A stretch of DNA of 20,480 nt, taken from IMG/VR virus record IMGVR_UViG_3300005336_000457, positions 1 to 20,480 of that record. One strand, given 5' to 3'. The notes under the pieces are model-generated. The model was not told where the DNA came from. It searched no databases and saw only the letters and a program-made list of their open reading frames with translations. The translations under genes were made by a program, and so were the position numbers. This DNA comes from a virus. The stretch's first letter is position 1; every line of letters begins with the position of its first letter. Below are positions 1 through 6,206 of this stretch, piece by piece.

Positions 1-105
1 GAAGGCATCGGGCATGAGACGGTCAAGAAGATCCTGCAGCGGCTGTCCGGACAGGGACAGATCGATAAGGTCGGCACCGGTCTCTACAAGCGACGCGACC
101 AGTGA
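1..105 (+). CDS. C-terminal end of a probable replication protein (winged-helix-like tail), partial
   Basis: The window opens inside a reading frame of 34 residues ending at TGA 103-105. The visible peptide has a GHETVKKILQRLSGQG helix followed by a short turn and a GTGLYKR strand. That is the look of a small winged-helix domain of the sort found at the C-terminus of phage primase/helicase or replication initiator proteins. The family assignment is inference from this short tail only; nothing of the catalytic part is in the window. The adjacent origin-like repeats (106-345) fit a replication role. It could equally be the tail of another DNA-binding protein. Confidence 0.6.
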   Translation, partial: EGIGHETVKKILQRLSGQGQIDKVGTGLYKRRDQ

Positions 106-345
106 GCGGGGACAAGCCGCCTCGCGCGTACGTGCGCGTACGCGCTGCCGCGCTGCCGCGCGCACGCGCGTAACGTCCCCTCGTCGTCCCTCGTCCCCCT
201 CCAAAAAAAATAAATAAGGGAAGGGACGGAAAGGGACAAAAACCCCCAAGGGGTGACACCTAAGGTGGAACTGGTGGCATGGGGGACGGGACAGGAAGGG
301 GGCCGGGGTCGTCCCTCTCTTGTCCCCGCTCGGCTCTGGGGCTTG
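106..345. other. Candidate replication origin: GGGAC/GTCCC repeats, A-tract and Z-DNA-prone tract
   Basis: This non-coding stretch holds ten copies of one pentamer. GGGAC starts at 109, 223, 233, 283 and 288, and its complement GTCCC starts at 175, 186, 193, 311 and 322. Several neighbouring copies are 10-11 bp apart, about one helical turn. Between the inner clusters is an A/T island (203-217, eight A's then TAAATAA), conspicuous in a G+C-rich genome. Upstream, 123-145 and 157-172 alternate strictly pyrimidine-purine. Iterons on both strands around an unwinding-prone element next to a replication-gene end fit an origin. The alternative is a multi-operator control region for the operon at 377. 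Confidence 0.4.
253..271 (+). promoter_or_regulatory. Degenerate tandem GTGGCAC-type repeat (copy 1)
   Basis: GTGACAC at 253-259 and GTGGAAC at 265-271 lie exactly 12 bp apart, the same spacing as the promoter-linked pairs at 2716, 11620, 12103, 12610 and 18660. A further GTGGCAT follows at 273-279. No convincing -10 box is found just downstream, so this may be a binding site without its own promoter, perhaps acting on the promoter at 342-370. Confidence 0.4.
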
Positions 346-370
346 TGTCCAAGGAGACAAGGACTAGGAT
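342..370 (+). promoter_or_regulatory. Probable leaderless promoter with overlapping palindrome
   Basis: TAGGAT at 365-370 fits the actinobacterial TANNNT -10 box and ends 6 nt before ATG 377, so transcription would start at or next to the start codon. A weak -35-like TTGTGT (343-348) lies 16 bp upstream. CTTGTGTCC (342-350) and GGAGACAAG (353-361) form an imperfect inverted repeat across the -35 to -10 space, a possible operator. Confidence 0.45.
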
Positions 371-376
371 GGGGGC

Positions 377-637
377 ATGGCTGAAGTTCTGGACAGTTAC
401 CAGTTCCGCGACCCGAGCCCGCCCAGCAGCGTCCGCTACCCGTGGGACGAGTGGACCAACGGCCAAGTCTGGGAGCTACGGCGCGGGGTGGATTTCGATA
501 TTGAGTTGCGTGATATGGCCCGGGAGTTCCGGCGAGCCGCGGCCAAGCGCGGCAAGCGAGCCCGCACCGCCCGGGTGGCGGCCGTAGGTCTGGTAGTCGT
601 TCAGGCGATCCCCGGGTTGCACGGTGGGCCGCAATGA
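377..637 (+). CDS. Small hypothetical phage protein with YPWDEWTNGQVWEL motif
   Basis: An 86-residue protein with no recognised domain. The centre carries an aromatic block, YPWDEWTNGQVWELRRGVDFD (around residues 21-41), followed by a basic stretch rich in R and K (residues 47-66). From memory, small proteins with a similar W-D-E-W...G-x-V-W core and a basic helix occur in actinophages and actinobacterial mobile elements; their function is unknown to me and nucleic-acid binding is only a guess. The start has no Shine-Dalgarno sequence, but a TAGGAT -10 box sits 6 nt before the ATG, so a leaderless transcript is likely. The stop overlaps the next start (ATGA, 634-637), so it is coupled to the lyase gene. 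Confidence 0.75.
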   Translation: MAEVLDSYQFRDPSPPSSVRYPWDEWTNGQVWELRRGVDFDIELRDMAREFRRAAAKRGKRARTARVAAVGLVVVQAIPGLHGGPQ

Positions 638-2181
638 CCACCATCGCCGAGATCTGGTCCGACCATGGGCGCACCGTCAGGTGGCACCGGTTGTGGATCG
701 AGCACCTGAAGCTGCAAGGCGCCGATCCCAAGGCCATCGATAGCTACCAGCGGGTAGCCGACGCTTACGCCGACAGCGAGAGCCCGAACGCGATCGACGT
801 GAACACCAGCAACGGCATGCAGATTGCGCGGCACGAGGTGGTCGCTGCGCTGGAAGCGTTCAATCACGCCGCCGGACGGGACGACGCCCACACTGGGCTG
901 GCCAGCTCCGACATCGTCGACGTGACCACCCAGGGTCAGATCGTGGACAGCCTGTGCCTGATCATCGAGCACGCTTGCCATGTCGTCGGGCGGCTGCGTC
1001 AACTGATGGTTGACTACGCCGACACCCGCCTGGTCGCCCGCACCCACGGGCGACCCGCCCAGCTCACGACCTGGGGCCATCGGCAAGCAACAGTGATATC
1101 ACCGTTACTGGATTGGATCGACCGCGCCATCGACGTCGCCCACGGCTACCCGATGAGGCCGCCCAGCGGAGCCGTCGGGACCAGCGCCGACCTCGCTCGG
1201 GTGGTCGGGACCCCCGGAGTCGCCACGAAGGTATCGCGAGATGGTCTGGAAGCTCACACGAGCGTCTCGGAGGGCTCAGAGGGCATTGAGATAGTGCTCG
1301 ACACGTCCAGTCCAGAAGGACCGCGTATCGTGGGTGGCTCGGGGCCACTGGACCGATATGGCGCCGAGCTGTCGGCCCGGTTCGGGTTCAATGACGTGAT
1401 GGACGCCAGCCGGCAGGTGTACCACCGGTCATACGACGTGTACGTCGCGTCGCTATTGAGCGCACTCGCATCAATAGCGCAGACCTGGGCGAACGACCGC
1501 CGGCTGGAGGCGATGTTAGGACTTGGGAACGAGTCGCACCTTACTGAACAGAGCGCGTCGAGTAGCCTGCCGCAGAAGAACAACCCGAGATTCAGTGAGC
1601 GAATCGTCGCTCTGAGTGCAGTTACTCGGAGTCACCTCGGAGCGGTCGCAGAGCTGGCCGGAATGGAGTGGTTCGAAGGTGATGTGAGCACTTCGGCGGC
1701 TCGCAAGCTGGTCCTGCCGGCCATGTTCAGCAATGTCGACGAGATCCTCGCGAACTGGTACTACGTGACCGGTCTGTGGTCTCTCGACGAGGCGGCGCTG
1801 AGGCAAGAGGTCTACCTGTATCGATATGAGTGGGCCAGTGCCGAGATCATGCACCGGCTGATCCTCGGCGGGGTGAGCCGGACTGATGCCCATCGATACC
1901 TGCGCGAGGCGTGGGCGCGGGCGCGGCGGTCGACCAAGACCCAGCGCACGACCGAGGCCGACTGGTTCGAGGTGGCGCTGGGCGCAGTGCTGTCCGATGC
2001 CGCGGTCAGCCCGCATCCCGAGCAGGTCCTCACCCGCGAGTGGCTGCGCGACGTGATTACCGAGATGTTACAGGCCCCGATCGGCAACGTCGCCGATCAG
2101 ATCGACTGGTTGGACCGGCGGACCCACAGCACCGTGCGGCTGGCCCCGGACATCGACTGGGAGCCGTCGATCGCACCCTGA
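634..2181 (+). CDS. Adenylosuccinate/argininosuccinate lyase-superfamily enzyme (PurB-like)
   Basis: A 515-residue member of the aspartase/fumarase superfamily, most like adenylosuccinate lyase. That family cleaves fumarate from succinyl-AMP-type substrates by beta-elimination. Visible motifs are AHTGLASSDIVD (residues 85-96, His86), ARTHGRPAQLTTWGHR (135-150, His138, the usual general-acid histidine segment), a GAVGTSAD segment (179-186), and the superfamily signature SSSLPQKNNP (309-318), including the mobile-loop serines, Lys315 and Asn317. The usual GSSxMPxKxNP is altered at Met to Leu. The catalytic set therefore appears intact. Length is above the roughly 430-480 usual for PurB. The start overlaps the upstream stop by ATGA. 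The middle third seems less uniformly GC-biased in its codons than its neighbours, possibly recent acquisition. The substrate is unknown; a role in nucleotide or DNA-base modification is inference. Confidence 0.85.
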   Translation: MTTIAEIWSDHGRTVRWHRLWIEHLKLQGADPKAIDSYQRVADAYADSESPNAIDVNTSNGMQIARHEVVAALEAFNHAAGRDDAHTGLASSDIVDVTTQGQIVDSLCLIIEHACHVVGRLRQLMVDYADTRLVARTHGRPAQLTTWGHRQATVISPLLDWIDRAIDVAHGYPMRPPSGAVGTSADLARVVGTPGVATKVSRDGLEAHTSVSEGSEGIEIVLDTSSPEGPRIVGGSGPLDRYGAELSARFGFNDVMDASRQVYHRSYDVYVASLLSALASIAQTWANDRRLEAMLGLGNESHLTEQSASSSLPQKNNPRFSERIVALSAVTRSHLGAVAELAGMEWFEGDVSTSAARKLVLPAMFSNVDEILANWYYVTGLWSLDEAALRQEVYLYRYEWASAEIMHRLILGGVSRTDAHRYLREAWARARRSTKTQRTTEADWFEVALGAVLSDAAVSPHPEQVLTREWLRDVITEMLQAPIGNVADQIDWLDRRTHSTVRLAPDIDWEPSIAP

Positions 2182-2231
2182 GCCGGGATTACGATTGATG
2201 TGAGTTGGTCTATCGCCTATGAGGAGGAGCT

Positions 2232-2708
2232 ATGACCAGGACAATACGTGGGGTGTTGGCGCTACTGGTAGCACTTGGGCTGCTGCTGGTGCCGACCGCG
2301 GCCAGCGCCGCCCGACCGGGCGACGCCCTGCTGCCCCCGGTGCCGGGCTGCCAGGAGCGGACCTCGACCCAATCCGACCCCGGCCCGTGGCGCTACAACT
2401 ATCTGGAGGACTGGTGGGTCGCCGGCAGCTACCGGATCTCGGCCAACTGCGCGGGTCACAACGTGACGGCGTACAGCGACGGGTGGCGGTTCGAGGGCAG
2501 CGAGTGCGGGCAGATGTGGGTTCGCCGACAGCGTTCGGACGGGACAACCTACATCTTGCCCGGATCGGTGAAGCATGTGTGCGGGGGTCAGACGGTGGTG
2601 TTGGCGTCCAGTCAGCCGGTCAACGCCCGGATCTGGATCGAGGCGTGGCAGTACGACGCGGCGGACCGTCGACCCGGTCTGTGGTGGGTCGGCACGATCC
2701 GGTTCTGA
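2232..2708 (+). CDS. Secreted protein of unknown function
   Basis: A 158-residue protein with a clear Sec signal peptide: basic MTRTIR, a hydrophobic core of L, V and A, then a TAASA-A cleavage site near residue 26. The mature part (about 132 residues) contains four cysteines (in GCQE, ANCA, SECG, HVCG) and many Trp and Tyr, suggesting a disulfide-bonded beta-rich extracellular domain. I do not recognise the family. A very strong ribosome site (GAGGAGGAG, 2221-2229) precedes ATG 2232. A weak TTGATG...TATGAG pair (17-bp spacer) in 2182-2220 might be a promoter. It is first of three consecutive exported proteins, so it may share their role. Confidence 0.8.
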   Translation: MTRTIRGVLALLVALGLLLVPTAASAARPGDALLPPVPGCQERTSTQSDPGPWRYNYLEDWWVAGSYRISANCAGHNVTAYSDGWRFEGSECGQMWVRRQRSDGTTYILPGSVKHVCGGQTVVLASSQPVNARIWIEAWQYDAADRRPGLWWVGTIRF

Positions 2709-2715
2709 GATCGAG

Positions 2716-2745
2716 TTGACACTCGACGTGGCACCATGATCTAAT
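2716..2745 (+). promoter_or_regulatory. Promoter with tandem GTGGCAC-type repeats (copy 2)
   Basis: TTGACAC (2716-2722) and GTGGCAC (2728-2734) lie 12 bp apart. TGA plus TCTAAT (2737-2745) forms an extended -10 box. The first repeat also gives a consensus -35 TTGACA with an 18-bp spacer, making this the best sigma-70-type promoter of the window. It drives the secreted protein genes at 2836 and 3249. Confidence 0.75.
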
Positions 2746-2750
2746 GGCCC

Positions 2751-2814
2751 GGGGCCGCCCGCGTTGGGGTTGCGTGATCCAGTTCGCTGCCGGGTCGCGG
2801 CTGCGGGCGGCCCC
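2751..2814 (+). promoter_or_regulatory. Long-range 12-bp leader hairpin
   Basis: GGGGCCGCCCGC (2751-2762) is perfectly complementary to GCGGGCGGCCCC (2803-2814), with a 40-nt loop. It starts about six bases after the -10 box, so it would form at the extreme 5' end of the transcript and end one base before the conserved leader element and ribosome site. There is no T-run, so it is more likely an mRNA 5' stabiliser or translational control structure than a terminator. Confidence 0.55.
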
Positions 2815-2828
2815 CCCTACAGAGAGGG
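2815..2828 (+). promoter_or_regulatory. Conserved leader/ribosome-binding element CCCTACAGAGAGGG
   Basis: This 14-mer recurs exactly at 12649-12662 before the lipoprotein gene, in both cases 7 nt before the ATG. GAGAGGG is the ribosome-binding part. It decides the start of the secreted gene as ATG 2836 rather than any upstream codon. Confidence 0.65.
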
Positions 2829-2835
2829 GACAGGC

Positions 2836-3237
2836 ATGTGGGTGAGGCGAAAGGTCGCCGTCCTGGTCGCGGCTGTTGTGGTCGGGGCGGGCGGCGCGGT
2901 CGCTGTCTCGGCTCCCGCCCAGGCGCACACACAATGGGGCTGCAACCACGGCTCCTCGTGCATCACGACGGGATTCAACGGCGGCGGGAACAGGTTCACC
3001 GTCATCTGGTCGGCGTGGACCAAGAATGAGTGCCACAACCTGCCGTCCAACTTCCGGAACAACACCGCATCAGCGGTGTCGGACTTCGGGTCCGGGTGGG
3101 ACATGATCTGGTATCAGGACCTGAACTGCAACGACTTCTTTGGTGGGGACCGGTTCAACTCACCCGGCCAGGTCAACTTCAACGGGGTGTACTGGTACCT
3201 GGAAGACGACGTCGAGTCGTTCAAGATCGTGCAGTGA
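2836..3237 (+). CDS. Secreted small protein, likely beta/gamma-crystallin or I36-like fold
   Basis: A 133-residue precursor. The signal peptide (MWVRRK, hydrophobic core, APAQA-H cleavage near residue 30) is followed by a roughly 103-residue mature domain with four cysteines, rich in Gly, Asn, Phe and Trp. Segments such as ECHNLPSNFRNNTASAVSDFG and WYQDLNCNDFF match the layout of the neighbouring I36-like protein (CYNVPSSANDRATSYVN, VYRNANCSG). This suggests a diverged paralogue with a Greek-key beta fold. ATG 2836 is chosen because the signal peptide begins there and GAGAGGGG lies just upstream. It has its own promoter at 2716-2745. Function, such as protease inhibition or cell-surface binding outside the host, is inference. 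Confidence 0.75.
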   Translation: MWVRRKVAVLVAAVVVGAGGAVAVSAPAQAHTQWGCNHGSSCITTGFNGGGNRFTVIWSAWTKNECHNLPSNFRNNTASAVSDFGSGWDMIWYQDLNCNDFFGGDRFNSPGQVNFNGVYWYLEDDVESFKIVQ

Positions 3238-3248
3238 GGGGGGGATAC

Positions 3249-3722
3249 ATGAAGCAGGTCCGTGCAGCCGTCGTCGTCTTGCTCGTCGCGCTCGGCATTA
3301 CGTTCACCGCTGTCACCCCCGCACATGCGGCCTACACCGACTGTCCGCTGAACTTCGTGTGCCTGTTCCTCAATCGCGACGGCGGTGGCGGGTACATCGT
3401 CAACATCTATCAGGCGCCTGGAACGTGCTACAACGTGCCATCCAGTGCGAACGACCGCGCCACCTCCTACGTGAACCGCCTGTCCAGTACGAGGAGCATG
3501 CAGGTATACCGCAACGCCAACTGCTCGGGGCATGCGCTGCACAAGGACAACGGATTCGGCGGCTCGACTCAGCCGTTCCCATCGTCCAACGCGCCGTACC
3601 CCACGAACGTGAATGGGTCGGGCAACTTCATCAACATCGACAACCTGGTGTTACCCGGCTGCAGTCTTCCCGATCACTGTGACAACGACATCGCCACCTC
3701 GATCTGGTTCAACAACGTCTAA
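3249..3722 (+). CDS. Secreted peptidase inhibitor family I36-like protein
   Basis: A 157-residue precursor with a signal peptide (MKQVR, hydrophobic core, TPAHA-A near residue 27). The mature part begins with a CPLNFVCLFLNRDGGGG segment, then CYNVPSSANDRATSYVNR, VYRNANCSGHAL, and near the end a DNDIATSIWFN repeat of the ND-x-x-(T/S)S motif. These are the recurring signatures of the I36/SMPI-type beta/gamma-crystallin fold known from Streptomyces metalloprotease inhibitors. The ribosome site GAGGGGGG ends about 4 nt before ATG 3249, and the gene follows its neighbour by 11 nt, so they are co-transcribed. Whether it inhibits a protease is not shown; many I36 relatives have no tested activity. 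A phage carrying it is unusual. Confidence 0.8.
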   Translation: MKQVRAAVVVLLVALGITFTAVTPAHAAYTDCPLNFVCLFLNRDGGGGYIVNIYQAPGTCYNVPSSANDRATSYVNRLSSTRSMQVYRNANCSGHALHKDNGFGGSTQPFPSSNAPYPTNVNGSGNFINIDNLVLPGCSLPDHCDNDIATSIWFNNV

Positions 3723-3733
3723 ACCGGCAAGCT

Positions 3734-3789
3734 CCGGGCCTGGCGACAAGACGGAAGCACCGCAGCCACGTGGTGGTCGCCAGGCCCGG
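3734..3789 (+). terminator. Perfect 14-bp inverted repeat after the secreted-protein genes
   Basis: CCGGGCCTGGCGAC (3734-3747) pairs exactly with GTCGCCAGGCCCGG (3776-3789) across a 28-nt loop, 11 nt after the stop of the I36-like gene. No U-tract follows. I infer a factor-independent-like or processing hairpin. No promoter is evident between it and the operon beginning at 3825, so at least partial read-through would be needed. Confidence 0.5.
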
Positions 3790-3824
3790 TTCCACCACCT
3801 CGTCAATCTGAAAGGAACCCCACG

Positions 3825-4004
3825 ATGGCGAGGATCCCCCCACCCCAGGTGGAGCGCTGCGACGCCTGTCGTACCAACCAGGCGGCGCCGCTGCAGCGTC
3901 TGACAGTCGAGCGGGTCGAGGTGGTAGTGTGCGCCGAGGCTGGCCCGTGCATCCGGCGCGCAGAAGCCAACGGGGTCTGGAAGATGCGGGAGGCGCTGGT
4001 ATGA
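3825..4004 (+). CDS. Small putative zinc-binding protein
   Basis: A 59-residue protein with CDAC (Cys12, Cys15) and a second pair at Cys36 and Cys42, the arrangement of a small zinc-ribbon-like module. No family is recognised. The ribosome site GAAAGGA (3810-3816) lies 8 nt before ATG 3825. The stop overlaps the next start (ATGA at 4001-4004). It is the first gene of the long coupled operon. The zinc role is inferred from cysteine spacing only. Confidence 0.7.
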   Translation: MARIPPPQVERCDACRTNQAAPLQRLTVERVEVVVCAEAGPCIRRAEANGVWKMREALV

Positions 4005-4171
4005 GTTCACCACGGCCGAACTGGGGAGCATGGGAGCGCGAATCGACCGCCGAGCATCCAGAGCACGTGGCGTGGGACCTGCCCGATAAGCCCCAATGGC
4101 CCGCAGTGCTCGGCGCGTTGGTGATGTTGATCGCGTTGGCCGGCCTGGTCGCCCTGGTGATCGTCAAGTGA
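4001..4171 (+). CDS. Small single-pass membrane protein
   Basis: A 56-residue protein. A polar, Trp-rich N-terminal half (residues 1-33) is followed by one hydrophobic helix (about residues 34-55, VLGALVMLIALAGLVALVIV) ending in a single lysine. ATG 4001 overlaps the previous stop, and its own stop overlaps the GTG of the glycosyltransferase (4168). Such a C-terminally anchored peptide could tether the following enzymes to the membrane, but that is speculation. No family is recognised. Confidence 0.75.
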   Translation: MSSPRPNWGAWERESTAEHPEHVAWDLPDKPQWPAVLGALVMLIALAGLVALVIVK

Positions 4172-5022
4172 GCAAGCCGCTGCTGAGCATCCTGTGTCCG
4201 ACCCGGCGCAGGCCCGGCCAGGTGCTGGCGCTGATCGACACCGCGATCAAGACCGCCGCCCACCCGGAGCGACTGCAGTTCGTGTTCTATGTTGACGGGG
4301 ACGACCCGACCCGGGCCGAGGTCCAGAACCTGAAGTTGGACGCGCCAGGCCGCCCGATCATCGTGATCACCGGCCCCCGGGTGGTCCTGTCGCAGATGTG
4401 GAACGAGTGTTACGCGCAGGCGCAGGCCGATGTGCTGATGCAGTGCGGGGACGACATCCGGTTCCGGACCCGCGGCTGGGACACCAAGGTGTTGAGCCAG
4501 TTCCTGCGCTACCCGGACCGGATCGTACTGGTACACGGACAGGACGGGATCCAGGGCGACCGGGTCGCCACCCACGGGTTCCTGCACCGCCGCTGGGTCG
4601 AGGTGGTCGGCTACTTCGTCCCGCCGATCTTCGCCAGCGACTACAACGACATGTGGTTGACCGAGGTGGCCGATCTGCTCCAACGGCGGATCTATCTGCC
4701 GGACGTCTACACCGAGCACATGCACCCAGTAGCCGGGAAAGGCCCGTTGGACCGCACCCACCAGGAGCGGCTGAACCGGCACAACGTCGAGAACTGCGAC
4801 CGGCTCTGGCGCGACACTGCGGCCGACCGACAGGTCGACGCCGGCAAGCTTCGGGCCTACATCGAGGGGTTTGCCGCGGCCGGTGCGGGTCCGCACCAAG
4901 AAGAAGGAGTAGGGCATGGTCACCGATCTGATCCCCCGTCACCGGGTCAGCTGGCGCAAGGTGGGCAGAGGAAGTCACGCCCACGCGGTGATGCTGGTCG
5001 AGAACAACCGGCTGGCGTTTGA
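4168..5022 (+). CDS. Glycosyltransferase, GT2-like (GT-A fold); possible frameshift at the 3' end
   Basis: A 284-residue reading. The N-terminus LLSILCPTRRRP followed by FVFYVDGDDP (residues 39-47) is the nucleotide-binding start of GT-A enzymes. MQCGDDIRF (91-99, Asp95-Asp96) is the DxD-like metal/sugar-nucleotide site, and YTEHMHP (181-187) can supply the late metal ligand. It should transfer a sugar from a nucleotide-sugar donor; the acceptor is unknown. GTG 4168 overlaps the preceding stop. The last 43 residues look unlike protein (PHQEEGVGHGHR...) and overlap the next gene by 107 nt. A one-base frame change near 4885-4890 would instead give ...AGAVRTKKKE ending at 4912, just before the next start. 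The true end is therefore probably 4912. Confidence 0.85.
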   Translation: MSKPLLSILCPTRRRPGQVLALIDTAIKTAAHPERLQFVFYVDGDDPTRAEVQNLKLDAPGRPIIVITGPRVVLSQMWNECYAQAQADVLMQCGDDIRFRTRGWDTKVLSQFLRYPDRIVLVHGQDGIQGDRVATHGFLHRRWVEVVGYFVPPIFASDYNDMWLTEVADLLQRRIYLPDVYTEHMHPVAGKGPLDRTHQERLNRHNVENCDRLWRDTAADRQVDAGKLRAYIEGFAAAGAGPHQEEGVGHGHRSDPPSPGQLAQGGQRKSRPRGDAGREQPAGV

Positions 5023-5137
5023 GACGCTGTGCGGGCGCCCCTCGGCCGGCTCGAAGTACGCGCCGCATCTGATCGAGTGTGGCAAGTGCGCGGAGCAGCT
5101 TGAACCGCTGGTGCGTCCCGATCGGATCCCTGCGTGA
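4916..5137 (+). CDS. Small zinc-ribbon-like protein
   Basis: A 73-residue protein with a SHAHAV segment, TLCGR and IECGKCAEQL. The spacing (His-x-His, Cys-Gly-Arg, then Cys-x-x-Cys) is typical of short zinc-binding proteins common in actinophages. GAAGGAG (4903-4909) stands 6 nt before ATG 4916, a good ribosome site. The stop overlaps the next gene's GTG (GTGA at 5134-5137). The start falls inside the annotated end of the upstream glycosyltransferase, which supports an earlier true end of that gene. Function unknown. Confidence 0.7.
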   Translation: MVTDLIPRHRVSWRKVGRGSHAHAVMLVENNRLAFETLCGRPSAGSKYAPHLIECGKCAEQLEPLVRPDRIPA

Positions 5138-5841
5138 CCCAGCAGCCGTTGTGGACGATCCTGGTGCCGACGATCGGTCGGCGCCGGGACAAGTTCCGCC
5201 GACTGGTGATCGAACTGCTGGCCCAGGCCGAGCCTCGGGTTGGTCAGGTGCGGGTGCTGGCCTACTACAACCAGGGCGAGCGGCCACTGAGCGAGATCCG
5301 CCAGGCGTTGGTCGAAGCGGCGACCGGGACCTATGTCAGCTTTGTCGACGATGATGACTGGGTGCCGGACTACTACGTGCAGCAGGTCCGGACCGCGATC
5401 CACGAGTGGGCGGCAGCACATGCCGTGCCGCCCGGTGTGTCGGTGATCGGCTCGAAGTGGCCCGACCAGGTTGGTTGGCGGATGCAGCACTACTCGGACG
5501 GGCATCCGTCTAAGCCGACCTACCACAGCCTGCAATATGGAAGCTGGCACGAGGATGACAAAGGCTACTATCGGGACATCTCTCACCTCAACCCCGTACG
5601 CCGGAATCTGGCCCTACGCGTTGATTTTCGACGGGGTGATCCGCCCGAGGACGTGGCCTGGACCGTTCAAATGCGTGGACACGTGCGCACCGAGGCCCGC
5701 ATCCCGGACGAGTACGTGATGTACCACTATTACAGCAGTGGCGACTCGACCTGGCGACCGGGCTCGGTCAAGCACGACGGCGGAACGCGTCCCGAGATCT
5801 CGCATCCACTGTTCGATTGGCACCCGGATAGCACGCCGTGA
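5134..5841 (+). CDS. Glycosyltransferase, GT2 family-like (GT-A fold)
   Basis: A 235-residue protein. WTILVPTIGRRRDKF (residues 7-21) is the first beta-strand and nucleotide-binding loop. SEIRQALVEAATGTYVSFVDDDDWV (53-77) contains the acidic DDDD site (72-75) expected to bind the metal and the donor diphosphate. The middle has many Trp, His and Tyr (for example YGSWHEDDKGYY), likely the acceptor side, and PPEDVAW may carry the catalytic acid. Length is short for GT2, with no membrane helices, so it is a soluble cytoplasmic transferase. GTG 5134 and the stop both overlap neighbours by 4 nt. Donor and acceptor are unknown. Confidence 0.85.
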   Translation: MTQQPLWTILVPTIGRRRDKFRRLVIELLAQAEPRVGQVRVLAYYNQGERPLSEIRQALVEAATGTYVSFVDDDDWVPDYYVQQVRTAIHEWAAAHAVPPGVSVIGSKWPDQVGWRMQHYSDGHPSKPTYHSLQYGSWHEDDKGYYRDISHLNPVRRNLALRVDFRRGDPPEDVAWTVQMRGHVRTEARIPDEYVMYHYYSSGDSTWRPGSVKHDGGTRPEISHPLFDWHPDSTP

Positions 5842-6206
5842 CTTATGCAAAGAAACCCCGACCGGAGCGTCCGGTACACCCAGTGGTGGTCCAACTGATC
5901 CAGGCCCGGCATTATCGCGACTGGTCCCGGCTGATGCTGGCCCGCCGGACTGGTGTCAGTGCCGGCACGATCGGCCAGATGGAGTCGGGGTTGAAGGTTC
6001 CGCTGCTGACCACTGTGGCCGACGTCGCTCAGGCCCTGGACCTTCAGATCTGCGCCGTGCCGGTCGGAGCGGTGACCGATGACGCCTTGAGGCGATCTTA
6101 TCGGGCTGGGTTTGATGCGGGGGTGGCCCACGGCCGTGGCGAGGGGCGGCGGCCCGCGCATGCTCCGATCAACCGTGAGCGCGCGATCGTCCTAGGCGAG
6201 GCGTGA
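5838..6206 (+). CDS. XRE/Cro-type helix-turn-helix regulator
   Basis: A 122-residue protein. Residues 16-66 form a standard five-helix HTH_XRE domain: WSRLMLARRTGVSAGTIGQMESG with the recognition helix SAGTIGQMESGLKVP, then LTTVADVAQALDL. The C-terminal half (RRSYRAGFDAGVAHGRGEGRR) is Gly- and Arg-rich. It is likely a DNA-binding transcription factor. Its position inside the glycosylation operon, with 4-nt overlaps on both sides, suggests it controls this or other phage operons. The repeated GTGGCAC promoter element is an obvious but untested candidate target. Confidence 0.85.
   Translation: MTYAKKPRPERPVHPVVVQLIQARHYRDWSRLMLARRTGVSAGTIGQMESGLKVPLLTTVADVAQALDLQICAVPVGAVTDDALRRSYRAGFDAGVAHGRGEGRRPAHAPINRERAIVLGEA

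Noticed and set aside
3709-4923. Minus-strand reading frame of 404 residues opposite the first glycosyltransferase
   Set aside because: Low-complexity composition without motifs, antisense to a gene with clear GT-A motifs and coupled neighbours.
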